Counted from the stretch's first letter, positions 1 through 8,706 are shown. The stretch: 64,000 nt of DNA from Pseudomonas sp. SCB32 (GCF_009189165.1 NZ_CP045118.1:2976001-3040000), one strand, 5' to 3'. Notes: a model not told the origin generated them from the sequence alone. Numbers and translations: made by a program.

Positions 1-2
1 TC

Positions 3-545
3 GATCTGGCCGAACTGGCGGCGCGGCGAAGCGATAGCAAGATTCACTCGCTGAGCACCGCGCAGGAGCAGGGGCTGGCCGATGCGCCGTTCACGGCGTT
101 CATCTTCCTGCTGTTGCGCTATGACTGGACGCCCCGGCAGATACAGCAGGAGTTCGAGCTGAACGACGCGGACATCTTCCTTCACCTCAGGTGGCTGGAA
201 AAACTCCGGTTGCTCGACCTGTTTCCCGGCAACCGTGTACGACTGCTGACCGTGCGGCACCCGGAGTGGATACCAGGCGGCCCGTTGCGGCGGGCAGTGG
301 ACGACACGATGCGCCGGCATTTCGAAGCGATGGACTTCCACGACCCGCAGTCGGTCTGGCAGCTCGAAACCGTCAAGTTGTCGCGCGGCTCGATAGACCA
401 GTTGCGTCAGATGATGGCCTCGCTTTCGCAGCGCATGCGCGAGCTCGCCACCGACGATCGCTCCCTGCCTGACGGGCAGACGGAGTGGTACAGCATGCTA
501 TGCATGGCTCGCCTCACTGATCCGCGAATCTTCTGGACCGAGTGA
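3..545 (+). CDS. C-terminal part of a putative transcriptional regulator (5' end outside window)
   Basis: The reading frame is open from the first bases of the window to the stop at 545, so this is the 3' part of a longer gene. A TTG at 114 could act as a start, but the frame continues upstream without a stop (DLAELAARRSDSKIHSL...), so an internal start is unlikely. The visible protein is helical and contains a winged-helix-like stretch (TPRQIQQEFELNDADIFLHL) followed by the motif RLLTVRHPEWIPGGP. This resembles the C-terminal region of XRE-type regulators that carry a second helix-turn-helix domain. That assignment is by general resemblance; the N-terminal domain cannot be seen. It precedes the SDR operon on the same strand and could be its regulator, which is inference only. 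Confidence 0.6.
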   Translation, partial: DLAELAARRSDSKIHSLSTAQEQGLADAPFTAFIFLLLRYDWTPRQIQQEFELNDADIFLHLRWLEKLRLLDLFPGNRVRLLTVRHPEWIPGGPLRRAVDDTMRRHFEAMDFHDPQSVWQLETVKLSRGSIDQLRQMMASLSQRMRELATDDRSLPDGQTEWYSMLCMARLTDPRIFWTE

Positions 546-711
546 CGCTGGCTGTCGTGCCGCCATGGGCGCGCGTACCGCAACGCGACACTACTAAGTA
601 TCACCCGAAGATGCTTTCTTAATAGTCCTGCAGTGGGCAATCCATGTGGGATCGACTGCTGATACTTTTCCTCAACGACACCCTGTCGATCTACCGAGGA
701 AAGGAGAGGCA

Positions 712-1488
712 ATGATGAGAAAGAGCGAATTCCCGCAGGGCGCCACTTTGGTCTTTGGCGGCAGCGGTGGCATCGGACAATGCGTTGCCCTCGAGTTCGC
801 ACGCGCTGGCGTGCCGGTCGCAGTCGCCTACCGGAGCAAGGCCGAGGTAGCGCAACGCGTCGCCGGCCAGATCCGGGAAGAGGGCGTCGACGCGAGCATC
901 CACCAGGTCGACGTTACCGATGTCGCCCAGATCCAGGCGACACTGGACGCAGCCATCGAAATCCACGGTCGCGTGCACACCATCATCTGGGCTGCCGGGC
1001 CTTTCGTGAACCAGCTCCATATCAGCGAAATGGGTCCCGATGACTGGAAGCGCGCCATCGATGTCGAGGTTATGGGCTTCTTCAATGCCGCCAAGGCCGC
1101 GCTGCCGCACCTGCGCGCCGCGGGGGGCGGTTCGTTCGTCACGCTGGGCTCCGCCGGCCACCTGCGCTGGCCGGATCGTGATGGCCTGTCGGTCGCGCCG
1201 AAGGCCGCCAATGAGTCGCTGATAAAGGGCCTCGCCCGCGAGGAAGGCCGCTACAACATCCGCGCGAACTCCGTCCTGGTGGGTGTCATCGAGGCCGGCA
1301 TGTTCCCGCAGCTCCTGGAGCAGGGGCAGTTCGACCAGAAGTGGATCGACGAAACGCTGCAGATACTGGCGCTCAAGCGCTGGGGCAAGCCCGAGGAAAT
1401 CGGTCGTGCCGCCGTGTTCCTGGCATCCGACAACGCTGCCTACATCACCGGGCAACAGCTGAACGTGTCCGGCGGGTACGGCATCTAG
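712..1488 (+). CDS. SDR-family oxidoreductase lacking the catalytic tyrosine
   Basis: A classical short-chain dehydrogenase/reductase of 258 aa. The ATG at 712 was chosen because AGGAAAGGAG lies just upstream; an in-frame ATG at 646 would add an unlikely N-terminus. The Rossmann motif GGSGGIG is at residues 16-22 and the C-terminus has the family signature ITGQQLNVSGGYG. The catalytic Ser is present (S147 in LGSAG) and the Lys is K164, but the position of the YxxxK tyrosine is a serine (SVAPK, S160). The Ser-to-Tyr spacing of 13 is normal, so this is a substitution and not a misalignment. Classical SDR chemistry needs that Tyr, so the protein may be inactive, use another acid/base, or have a binding role. 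It is first in a same-strand run of related genes. Confidence 0.85.
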   Translation: MMRKSEFPQGATLVFGGSGGIGQCVALEFARAGVPVAVAYRSKAEVAQRVAGQIREEGVDASIHQVDVTDVAQIQATLDAAIEIHGRVHTIIWAAGPFVNQLHISEMGPDDWKRAIDVEVMGFFNAAKAALPHLRAAGGGSFVTLGSAGHLRWPDRDGLSVAPKAANESLIKGLAREEGRYNIRANSVLVGVIEAGMFPQLLEQGQFDQKWIDETLQILALKRWGKPEEIGRAAVFLASDNAAYITGQQLNVSGGYGI

Positions 1489-1583
1489 GGCATCTTCTGG
1501 CCCCCATCGAGAGTCGCTGTTCACCGATACCTCCGCGTCTGCATTCTCGGCGCGGCCGTCCTTTTCCTGTCCTGGAGTACGGC

Positions 1584-2000
1584 ATGACCGATTTGAATCC
1601 CCACCACGCGTTGTACGAACTCGCGTGCCGCTATGCACAAGCTGTCGACCGACGCGACTGGGCTCGGCTCAGCACTCTCTTCACCCCCGACGCATCCCTT
1701 GCCGGCCCCGGCTTCCGCTTCGACGAGCGCAACGCGATCGTCGCGGGCATGGGCGCGATCGAGCGCTACGAAACGACGCAGCATCACGTACACAACCAGC
1801 TCGTCACGCTTGACGGCGGTGTGGCCGACGTCGAGACCTACGGCGTTGCGTGCCACGTCTATCTGCGCGATGGCGTGAAGCGCAAGCTCGACTGGGGGCT
1901 GCGCTATCACGACCGCTGCCGGTTCGACGGCGGCACGTGGCGCTTCGCGGCGCGCACGCTGCACGTCGATTGGACCCAAGACCTGCCGCTGGAGGGCTGA
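1584..2000 (+). CDS. SnoaL/NTF2-like small enzyme
   Basis: A 138-aa protein that begins with the typical NTF2-like N-terminal pattern (LYELACRYAQAVDRRDWARL, then LFTPDASL) and ends in WRFAARTLHVDW, as in SnoaL-like polyketide cyclase, dehydratase and isomerase proteins. The ATG at 1584 follows a CTGGAG ribosome site and leaves 95 bases after the preceding SDR stop. The stop at 2000 is three bases from the next SDR start, so translation is probably coupled. Members of this fold act as dehydratases, isomerases, hydrolases or dioxygenase small subunits on ring compounds. Here it sits among SDR dehydrogenases, so a dehydration or isomerisation step of the same pathway is plausible. The substrate cannot be read from the sequence. 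Confidence 0.75.
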   Translation: MTDLNPHHALYELACRYAQAVDRRDWARLSTLFTPDASLAGPGFRFDERNAIVAGMGAIERYETTQHHVHNQLVTLDGGVADVETYGVACHVYLRDGVKRKLDWGLRYHDRCRFDGGTWRFAARTLHVDWTQDLPLEG

Positions 2001-2003
2001 ACG

Positions 2004-2861
2004 ATGCCAACGTCTCGTCCCCTTGACGGCCAGACTGCGCTGGTTACCGGCGGTGCCGGCGGTATTGGCGCGGCCTGTGCGCAGGCGCTGCTCGCGGACG
2101 GTGCGGTCGTTGTGCTGATGGGCCGCCGCCACGACGCGCTCGCACGCACCCGGCGGCAGCTGACCGACGCGGTGCCCGGCGGCCGAGTGGCGATCCACGC
2201 GGGCGACGCGTGCGACGAAGCCGATCTGCAAGCGGCGCTCGACTGCGCATGGGCGCTTGATGGCCGCCTCGACATCGTCGTGCCGACGGTCGGCGGCGCC
2301 GGATTCCGGCCGCTGCTGATGCACGACGCCGACACGTTCCGCCAGGAAATCGACCTGAACCTGCACAGCGCGTTCCTCGCGATCCGCCATGCCGCGCCAC
2401 GGCTGGCCGACAGCGGTGGCGGCGCGATCGTCTGCATCTCGTCGACCGCCGCGCGGATCAACTTCCGCTGGCTGTCCGGGTACTGCACCGCGAAGGCTGC
2501 GCTCGAAGCACTCGTGCGCGGGGCGGCCGAGGAACTGGCGAGTGCGAAGGTCCGCGTCAACGCGGTGCGTCCGGGCCTCACGCGCTCGGAGGCGACCGCG
2601 CCGATGTTCGACAACCGCGCGCTGGTCGACAGCTTTCTCGAGCAGGTCCCGCTCGGCACGCTCGGCGAACCCGACGCGATAGCGCACGCGGTGCGCTATC
2701 TCGCGGGCCCCGAGTCGGGCTGGGTCACTGGCCAGAGCTTCGCGGTCGACGGCGGCAACGAACTGCGCACCAACCCCAACGTCGACGACACGGTTGCGCA
2801 GATCTACGGCGCGGCCGCACTCGCCGCGGTGAAGGCCGGCCGCGTGCCGGGCGCCGCATGA
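2004..2861 (+). CDS. SDR-family oxidoreductase
   Basis: A classical NAD(P)-dependent SDR of 285 aa. Residues 15-22 read TGGAGGIG, the cofactor-binding turn. Catalytic Ser is in VCISSTAARI and the active-site pair is Y160 and K164 (YCTAK). The C-terminus carries GWVTGQSFAVDGGNE, the usual SDR ending, plus a tail of about 35 residues rich in alanine. The gene starts three bases after the SnoaL-like gene. Unlike the first SDR of the cluster its catalytic tetrad is intact. Codon use is very strongly biased to TCG and GCG, more so than in the window's Pseudomonas-type genes, which suggests the operon arrived from a higher-GC donor. Substrate unknown. Confidence 0.85.
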   Translation: MPTSRPLDGQTALVTGGAGGIGAACAQALLADGAVVVLMGRRHDALARTRRQLTDAVPGGRVAIHAGDACDEADLQAALDCAWALDGRLDIVVPTVGGAGFRPLLMHDADTFRQEIDLNLHSAFLAIRHAAPRLADSGGGAIVCISSTAARINFRWLSGYCTAKAALEALVRGAAEELASAKVRVNAVRPGLTRSEATAPMFDNRALVDSFLEQVPLGTLGEPDAIAHAVRYLAGPESGWVTGQSFAVDGGNELRTNPNVDDTVAQIYGAAALAAVKAGRVPGAA

Positions 2862-2901
2862 GCGCACGTCCTCTTTCCATCCCACGGGAAATCGATCATC
2901 C

Positions 2902-3660
2902 ATGAAACGAGTCGCAAACAAGGTCGCGCTGGTCACCGGCGCGGCGAGCGGCGTCGGCCGCGCGGATGCGCTGCTGCTTGCCGCCGAAGGTGCCCGCGTC
3001 GTGCTGTCCGATATCAACGAAGAGGCGGGACAGGCGCTCGCACGTGAGATCGGCGACGCCGCAATGTTCGTGCGTCACGACATCGCCGAAGAAGACTGCT
3101 GGCGGCACGCGATCGCCGCGACGCTCGAGCGCTTCGGCCGCCTCGACGTGCTGGTCAACAACGCGGCCATCTGCCCGGTCGGCTCGATCGAGGAGACGGA
3201 CCTCGGGACCTGGCAGCGGGTGATGCGCACCAACGCGGACGGCTATTTCCTCGGCTGCAAGTACGCGATCGGCGCGATGAAAGGCAACGACACGCCGGGC
3301 TCGATCGTGATGATGTCGTCGGTCGCCGCGCTCGGTGGGTTGCCGATGATGTGCGCGTACACCGGCTCGAAGGGCGCGGTGACGGCGCTCACCCGCAGCG
3401 TCGCCGTGCACTGCAAGCGCAGTGGCTACCGGATCCGCTGCAACTCGATCCACCCGGACGGGATCTGGACGCCGATGACGCAGGCGCTGATGCCCGGTCT
3501 CGACCCGGCCGCACTGGGCATCGGCAGCGATCCGATGGCGCGCATGTGCGACCCACAGGATGTCGCGAATCTCGTGCTGTTCCTCGCATCCGACGAATCG
3601 CGCTTCGTGAACGGCGCGGAACTGCGGATCGACAACGCGCAACTGGTGTCGTCGCTTTGA
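2902..3660 (+). CDS. SDR-family oxidoreductase
   Basis: A classical SDR of 252 aa with TGAASGVG at residues 12-19, the NNAA motif after strand 4 (VLVNNAAICPVG), and catalytic Y153 and K157 (YTGSK). The region CNSIHPDGIWTPM resembles that of 3-alpha/7-alpha-hydroxysteroid and alicyclic alcohol dehydrogenases, where a proline-glycine turn follows strand 6. The cluster as a whole would fit oxidation of a steroid-like or other polycyclic alcohol, but this is a guess from family resemblance. The gene is 40 bases downstream of the previous SDR and 37 bases upstream of the next, all on one strand, so co-transcription is likely. Confidence 0.85.
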   Translation: MKRVANKVALVTGAASGVGRADALLLAAEGARVVLSDINEEAGQALAREIGDAAMFVRHDIAEEDCWRHAIAATLERFGRLDVLVNNAAICPVGSIEETDLGTWQRVMRTNADGYFLGCKYAIGAMKGNDTPGSIVMMSSVAALGGLPMMCAYTGSKGAVTALTRSVAVHCKRSGYRIRCNSIHPDGIWTPMTQALMPGLDPAALGIGSDPMARMCDPQDVANLVLFLASDESRFVNGAELRIDNAQLVSSL

Positions 3661-3697
3661 CGCGGCGCAATGCTTTTCCAATCCAAGGAGTGCATCG

Positions 3698-4534
3698 ATG
3701 ATTTCATTCTCCGGCAAGACTGTACTGGTCACTGGCGGCGGTGCGGGTATCGGCCGGGCCTGTGCTGAAGCGTTCGGCGCCGCGGGCGCGCGGGTCGCCG
3801 TGGCCGAGATCGACGCGGCCCGCGCGCAGGACGTGCGGCACGCGCTCGAGGTGGCGGGCGTCGACGCGCTCGTCGGCATCGTGGACGTCACGCGCCGTGA
3901 CCAGGTCGAAGCGTTCGCGCGGACGGTCGACGCGCGTTTCGGCGGGCTCGACGTGCTCGTCAACAACGTTGGCGATTTCCTGCAGATCGCGAAGCCGTTC
4001 GACGACTACACCGATGACGACATCGCTCGGCTGTTCGACGTGAACCTGCGCCAGGTGTTCATCGTCACGCAGGCGATGCTGCCGTTGCTGCGCAAGCGCG
4101 GCGCGGGCAGCAGCATCGTCGGCGTGTCCTCGATCGAAGGGTTCCGCGCGATTCCGAACTGCGCCGTGTATGCGTCGTTCAAGGCTGCGCTGACCGGTTT
4201 CACCAAAAGCCTCGCGCTCGAACTCGGGCCGGTCGGCATCCGCGTGAACCAGATCGCGCCGGAAACCACCGAGACGCCGCAGGTACCCGTCAGCCTGATG
4301 GTCGCGGCCGAGCACCAGGAGCACATCCCGCGTTGGATTCCCCTCGGACGCTTCGGCGAGGCCGGCGACATCGCGGGCGCCGCGCTGTACCTCGCGAGCC
4401 CGCTCGCCGCGTGGGTCACCGGTACGACGCTGCACGTCGACGGCGGCGCGCTCGCGGCGGCCGGCTGGTACCGCGACCCGAAGGGCTTCTGGACCAACAT
4501 TCCCGTCGTCACGGGCAACGGCTTCAACTTCTGA
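3698..4534 (+). CDS. SDR-family oxidoreductase
   Basis: A classical SDR of 278 aa with TGGGAGIG at residues 12-19, catalytic Y158 and K162 (YASFK), and WVTGTTLHVDGGALAA near the end. A C-terminal extension of about 24 residues (GWYRDPKGFWTN...) goes beyond the usual SDR end and may cover the active site or form an oligomer contact. An AAGGAG ribosome site precedes the ATG. It is the fourth dehydrogenase-type gene in the run and has the same TCG/GCG-heavy codon use as its neighbours. Confidence 0.85.
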   Translation: MISFSGKTVLVTGGGAGIGRACAEAFGAAGARVAVAEIDAARAQDVRHALEVAGVDALVGIVDVTRRDQVEAFARTVDARFGGLDVLVNNVGDFLQIAKPFDDYTDDDIARLFDVNLRQVFIVTQAMLPLLRKRGAGSSIVGVSSIEGFRAIPNCAVYASFKAALTGFTKSLALELGPVGIRVNQIAPETTETPQVPVSLMVAAEHQEHIPRWIPLGRFGEAGDIAGAALYLASPLAAWVTGTTLHVDGGALAAAGWYRDPKGFWTNIPVVTGNGFNF

Positions 4535-4607
4535 GCGCCAGCCGCACGTAGCTGCGGCTTCATCCGTCCATTTCTCGCGGCGTGTCTGCGCCGCTTCCGG
4601 AGATATT

Positions 4608-5516
4608 ATGAAGATCCTCATCGTCGGCGGTACCGGTCTCATCGGCGGCCATGCCGCGCTGTACCTGCACGCGCAGGGCAACCAGGTCACGCTCGCCGCG
4701 CGCAAGCTGCCCGTGGCCGACAGCGCGCTCGCGCAGTTCGACGTGCTGCTGCGCGACTACGTGGCCGATAACTTCACCCGCGAGGATCTCGTGCCGTTCG
4801 ACGCGGTCGTGTTCGCGGCCGGCAACGACATCCGCCACCTGCCGGCCGGCACCGACGAAGCCGCGCACTGGGAGCGCGCGAACGTCGACGCGGTGCCGCG
4901 CTTCTTCGCGCTGGCGCGGGAAGCGGGCGTGAAGCGCGCCGTACTGGTCGGCAGCTTCTATCCGCAGGTCGCACCGGAGCTGATCGAGTCGGTGCCGTAT
5001 GTGCGCTCGCGCCATCTGGCCGACGAACGCGTGCGTGCCCTGGCGACTCCGACGTTCGAGGTGTGCAGCGTCAATGCACCGTTCGTGGTCGGGTCGGTGC
5101 CGGGGCTGCGCAGCGAGATGTTCGCCGCGTACACCGGCTATGCCGAAGGCAAGCTTGTGGGGCTGCCCGTGTTCGGGCCCGCCGGCGGCAGCAACTTCAT
5201 CTCGACGCAATCGCTGTCGGAAGCGATTGGGGGCGCGCTGCTTCGTGGTGAATCCGGCAAGGCGTATCTCGTCGGCGACGAGAACCTCAGCTTCGCCGAT
5301 TATTTCGCCGCGTTCTTCCGCGCGGCCGGCCATCCGCAGGATGTGCCGTCGTTGGACCAGGAACATCCGCTGTTGCCAGACATGGCGATCTACACGGGGC
5401 GCGGCAACGTCGTGTCCTACGAGCCCAATGCCTCGGAACTTGCGCTACTGGGCTACCGGCGCGGCGACGTGCAGCGCGCGGTCGACGAAGTCGTCGCGCA
5501 TTGCCGCGCGCAGTAG
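4608..5516 (+). CDS. NAD-dependent epimerase/dehydratase-like (extended or atypical SDR)
   Basis: A 302-aa Rossmann protein starting MKILIVGGTGLIGGH, the NAD(P)-binding turn of extended and atypical SDRs. The position where YxxxK is expected reads YVRSRH, so the catalytic Lys seems replaced by Arg or His. This is common in atypical SDRs that act as reductases, isomerases or non-catalytic cofactor sensors. The C-terminal half has the epimerase-like pattern of a substrate lobe. GGAG precedes the ATG by about 9 bases. It is the last gene of the catabolic run; the following 265 bases hold no gene and no clear terminator. Confidence 0.75.
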   Translation: MKILIVGGTGLIGGHAALYLHAQGNQVTLAARKLPVADSALAQFDVLLRDYVADNFTREDLVPFDAVVFAAGNDIRHLPAGTDEAAHWERANVDAVPRFFALAREAGVKRAVLVGSFYPQVAPELIESVPYVRSRHLADERVRALATPTFEVCSVNAPFVVGSVPGLRSEMFAAYTGYAEGKLVGLPVFGPAGGSNFISTQSLSEAIGGALLRGESGKAYLVGDENLSFADYFAAFFRAAGHPQDVPSLDQEHPLLPDMAIYTGRGNVVSYEPNASELALLGYRRGDVQRAVDEVVAHCRAQ

Positions 5517-5781
5517 AGCAAACGGCGCTGTCCCTCCACCGGTAAGCAGAGCCGGCGGCGGGACGTTGGGGCCAGTTCGGCCCGCTGAATGAGCTCAATA
5601 CGCCCCTCTGCTGCACGCGCCCCCTTGGGCGAACTGTGCCGAGCGCGAGAAGCTCGACATGGGCAAAACAGAAAAATCGAAAGACTTACCCCGCGCCGCC
5701 TTGCTCTCCGGGCAGGGAGGCTGGTGGTTGCTTGCCAATCGACGGAGTCGCACCCCACCAGCGCCTTGAAACAGCCGGCAG

Positions 5782-7089
5782 TTATCGTTTGATACGCAGA
5801 TCTTTAACAGAGCTTGCCCGCTGTTCGTCCAGCGAGTTGTAGTAGGTGTTCTGAGTTGTGCTCAGGCTGTTGTGCCGCAGGTCAGCTTGAAGGTCTTTCA
5901 TGTCTCGAAGCGGGGCATCGAATGTTGCAGAGGTATGGCGCAGCCAGTGAAGGGATGCTGAGCGGAGTTGGTCGACCTCATCATCGCTCCAGCCATCGTC
6001 AGTCATCCGTTGTAAGGACTGGTCAAATACCTGCTGCAACAGAAGTCTGATGTGGCGATCCGAAAGGCCCCCTCGACCTTTCAGCGTACTAAGCAATGGG
6101 CGTTTTTCATGAGCCGAGGGGAGGGGAGGGAGTTGCAAGTGCTTTCTATAGCGGGTCAGGTACGACTCGATAAACTCATCACGCACACTGACCTTGGCTG
6201 CTTTGTTCCCTTTACCTACCACATGAAACCACCAGTTTCCGGCGGTATCCCGCCGGAAATCACCCATTACTGGTCGCCAGTTGTCACGGCCAACCAGGTC
6301 AGATACACGAAGGTACATGGAGAAAAGCGTTGCAACGATGAAGAGTGTCCGCTCATGGGTGGGGTCAGCCGCAGCCATCAGCTCTGCCGTCTCTATGACA
6401 AAGCTCCACTGCAACTGGGTCAGTGAACGCGAAGCGACATCCAGGGTGTTACGTTGTTTGTAAATCGATTTCTGCTTAACAGCCCTGAAGGGATTCACCT
6501 CGGTGAATCCTTCATCAATGGCGTGCTGGAAAAAACTTCCACACACCGCAAACACTTGAGCCACAGAGCCCTGAGACATTTTGTACGCGTCCGAGGGGAG
6601 GGCGGTTAGCATTTCTGAAGCTATCTTCCGATCGCGCTTTGGCACCGTAGTGGCAAAGGGGCGCCAGTCCTCATTTACAGCGTACGTGTCAGATTCGCTT
6701 TTTTTCCTACCTCCCATACGCAGGAAGCGAGACTTTATAACTGGGCCAACCCAATCCGCGGGAGGATTCAGACAGAACTCCATGAAAGCTTCTGCATCTC
6801 TACGCCGTAACTCAATCAGAGGCTTTTCGGCGATTAAGGCTGACCAAAGCAAAAGCCGCTCAACATGCGTTCGGTACGAGTTATAGGTGGCCGCATTGCC
6901 TGCGTAGGATTTGAGAAATCCTCGAACGGCAAGGTAGTTATCGACTGCCATAGCGTGCTCTGGTAGTTCACGCAGATAGCTGAGAATGACGGGCAACTCT
7001 GAGCCAAGCCCCAGGAAATTGAGCTCATGAAAACGATCGAAGGTGTCGAACAGGGGCTGAGGGCTTTGAGGCATGACGCACATTATCAA
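5782..7089 (-). CDS. Tyrosine recombinase (phage-type integrase)
   Basis: A 435-aa site-specific recombinase. The N-terminal half contains a SAM-like core-binding region (YNSYRTHVERLLLWSALIAE). The catalytic half shows the tyrosine recombinase residues: Arg in MYLRVSDL, Lys in VVGKGNKAAKV, the HxxR box in LHWLRHTSAT, a His in DLRHNSLSTTQNTYY and the nucleophilic Tyr in NTYYNSL. Several in-frame starts lie close together near 7089; ATG at 7074 is an equally good choice. The gene stands at the left edge of an accessory region (IS elements, Argonaute cassette, tniABQ) and reads outward, as island integrases often do. No tRNA or attachment repeat was recognised next to it, so whether it mobilised the island is open. 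Confidence 0.85.
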   Translation of the reverse strand: MIMCVMPQSPQPLFDTFDRFHELNFLGLGSELPVILSYLRELPEHAMAVDNYLAVRGFLKSYAGNAATYNSYRTHVERLLLWSALIAEKPLIELRRRDAEAFMEFCLNPPADWVGPVIKSRFLRMGGRKKSESDTYAVNEDWRPFATTVPKRDRKIASEMLTALPSDAYKMSQGSVAQVFAVCGSFFQHAIDEGFTEVNPFRAVKQKSIYKQRNTLDVASRSLTQLQWSFVIETAELMAAADPTHERTLFIVATLFSMYLRVSDLVGRDNWRPVMGDFRRDTAGNWWFHVVGKGNKAAKVSVRDEFIESYLTRYRKHLQLPPLPSAHEKRPLLSTLKGRGGLSDRHIRLLLQQVFDQSLQRMTDDGWSDDEVDQLRSASLHWLRHTSATFDAPLRDMKDLQADLRHNSLSTTQNTYYNSLDEQRASSVKDLRIKR

Positions 7090-7265
7090 GGGGTTGCGAG
7101 GCCTCTAGGATGAGCTTTTTCAGAGAGTCGTGCAATATCCGGGTCTAGCCATTATCGGATATTGAATTTCCATTTACCCCTTGCCTCGGCAGCCACTCGA
7201 TCAGCTGCTGCACCAGCTTCAGTGAGACTTTTGCGTGCAGGAAAGCTCGGACAAGCGGAGGTGAG

Positions 7266-7685
7266 TCAGCCGTGTCGTGCCCGGCTCGCCTGCACCACAC
7301 GGTGCGCCGGCACGCGCAGTTGCGTCAGCAGGTATTCGGCGAATTCCGGCGAGAAGGGCTGCAGGGCGATGGCGCGATCCATGCAGCTCAGCCAGAGGCC
7401 GCCGAGGGCTTCGTCAATCGGCCATTGAGCGTGGAAGGACGGGATGGAGATGGGGCCGTATTTTTCACTGAACAGCCTTGGGCCACCCAGCCAGCCGCTG
7501 AGGAAGCAGGTGAGTTTGTCCCGAGATTGTTCCAGGCTTTCCGGGTGCATGCGGCGCAGGTCGGCCACGTCCGGCAGTTCGTCCATCAGCCGGTAGAAGT
7601 CGTCGACCAGGCGGCGCAAACCGTCGATGCCGCCAGCGGCCTGATAGGAGGCATCGCCTGTGCCGAAGGGGGGAATGCTGCTCAC
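7266..7685 (-). CDS. Group II truncated haemoglobin
   Basis: A 139-aa globin-like protein. The segment SYQAAGGIDGLRRLVDDFYR is the usual N-terminal helix of group II truncated haemoglobins, followed by LSGWLGGPRLFSEKYG, the proximal-His region PSFHAQWPI and a conserved Trp in GGLWLSCMDRAI. These small haem proteins handle oxygen or nitric oxide in the cytoplasm. A GTG at 7685 was chosen because the protein then begins VSSIPPFGTGDASYQAAGG, matching the length of the family; the frame stays open to 7781, where an ATG would add about 32 unlikely residues. It is not obviously part of either neighbouring mobile region and may mark resident chromosome. Confidence 0.8.
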   Translation of the reverse strand: MSSIPPFGTGDASYQAAGGIDGLRRLVDDFYRLMDELPDVADLRRMHPESLEQSRDKLTCFLSGWLGGPRLFSEKYGPISIPSFHAQWPIDEALGGLWLSCMDRAIALQPFSPEFAEYLLTQLRVPAHRVVQASRARHG

Positions 7686-7985
7686 GCTCGGGGCTCGTTG
7701 AAATTCGGGAGCCGCATTATACCCGGTGCCCCAGCGGATGATCCGTTGGTATATCGCTCCAATAATTTGGGTCTCCGACACAAACGCGAAGTCATTTTTC
7801 AGATCTGCGTTGGCAGCTCCGTTGCAGAGTTTTAGTTCGCGCTTTTGCTGATAATGAGTTCAGAGTGCTTTCTGATGATGAATTCAGGTGTACGAATGCC
7901 TTAAAAGCTGTAAAAATATAACCATTTGATTTTAAATAATTATATTAATCAGCAGCCATTAAAAGGTGGAGAAAACCTCCTTGCG
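7686..7985. other. AT-rich intergenic stretch
   Basis: No gene seen. From about 7905 to 7955 the sequence is markedly AT-rich (runs such as TTTTAAATAATTATATTAAT), unlike the GC-rich flanks. An inverted repeat AAAAGGTGGA (7961-7970) and TCCACCTTTT (7996-8005) borders the IS3-family element. Confidence 0.5.
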
Positions 7986-8024
7986 ATGTGCAGATTCCAC
8001 CTTTTAGATGCTCGACGAGACCTG
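7986..8024 (+). repeat. 39-bp direct repeat, left copy, flanking the IS3 element
   Basis: This 39-base sequence, beginning ATGTGCAGATTCCACC, recurs in the same orientation at 14350-14388 with two mismatches. The two copies sit just outside the two ends of the IS3-family element. IS3 target duplications are 3-5 bp, so this repeat is not a normal target-site duplication. It may be a duplicated end of a neighbouring element or of the insertion site. Confidence 0.8.
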
Positions 8025-8052
8025 GCCTGTCCCGGAGCTGGTGGACAGGTAG

Positions 8053-8636
8053 TTAAGAGCTACTGGTCGTATTTCGCCGCTCAAACTCCATCGGACTGAG
8101 ATAGCCCAACGTCGAGTGGCGACGGCGGTGATTGTAAAAGCGGATGTAGTCGAACAGGTCAGCCTTCGCCTCCTGGTAGCTGGCGTAGCGCGTCAGGTAC
8201 ACCCGCTCGGCCTTCAGCGAACGGAAGAAGCTCTCCATCGCGGCGTTGTCCCAGCAGTTCCCCGGACGTGAATGGCTGGGCACGATTCGATGTCGCCGAA
8301 GCGAGGTCTGGTAGTCGTACGCGCAGTATTGGCTGCCACGGTCCGAGTGCAGCAGTACCTCTGTTTTCGGCTGTCGGTGTGCAACGGCGATCTCCAGCGC
8401 GGCGTGTACCAGGGCCTGCTGCATGCGGTGGTGCATCGCCCAACCAACGACGGCACGTGAATAGAGGTCGAGCACGACGGCCAGATACAGCCAGCCTTGG
8501 GCCGTCCGCACGTAGGTCATGTCCGAGACCTAGTGCCGATTGGCGCGATCCGAGACGAACTGGCGATCCAGGTGGTTCGGGGCAATCGGCAGAGCATGAC
8601 GACTGCTGGAAACCAGCCGCCACATCGGCGCTACGG
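8053..8636 (-). pseudogene. IS3-family OrfB transposase, broken
   Basis: The C-terminal DDE part is intact in sequence: WLYLAVVLDLYSRAVVGWAM (first Asp), LHSDRGSQY (second Asp) and the Glu in NAAMESFFRSLKAERVY, ending in RHSTLGYLSPMEFERR. Upstream of MTYVRTAQGW the frame continues (PIAPNHLDRQFVSDRANRH) but meets a TAG at 8530-8532 where the family has Trp. The gene stops at the insertion point 8636; its first codons (GTG at 13996, overlapping the orfA stop) lie on the far side of the 5.3-kb insert. Even when rejoined, about 80 residues normal for OrfB are missing between the N-terminal MWRLV and the ALPIAPN segment, so an internal deletion came as well. Confidence 0.85.
8631..8636. repeat. 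Target-site duplication, left copy (CTACGG)
   Basis: CTACGG directly precedes the TG end of the Argonaute-bearing unit at 8637 and is repeated directly after its CA end at 13951-13956. Removing one copy plus the insert restores the orfB reading frame exactly. Confidence 0.85.
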
Positions 8637-8706
8637 TGCACAATTGCACTTACTTGACCACCTGATTGCATTCGACTTGACCATGCATTTGCATCGGATC
8701 GGACCA
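8637..8706 (+). repeat. Left terminal repeat array of the Argonaute transposon
   Basis: Three tandem units spaced exactly 23 bp, each with a TGACCA-like box followed by a TTGCAT box. Inverted copies are at 13881-13950. Related arrays lie at 52046-52092 and 53663-53731. They are likely transposase binding sites. Confidence 0.85.

Noticed and set aside
691..1638. Long minus-strand open frame opposite the first SDR
   Set aside because: It mirrors the codon bias of the SDR gene, has no domain, and the plus strand encodes a clear SDR with a good ribosome site.
1521..3017. 498-codon minus-strand frame under the SnoaL-like and SDR genes
   Set aside because: Composition is Arg/Ala-rich as expected for the antisense frame of GC-rich genes; both plus-strand genes have clear motifs.
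8637..8706. Repeat array as a CRISPR
   Set aside because: Units are 23 bp with no separate spacers, occur as inverted copies at element ends and lack cas genes, so they are transposon tip repeats.
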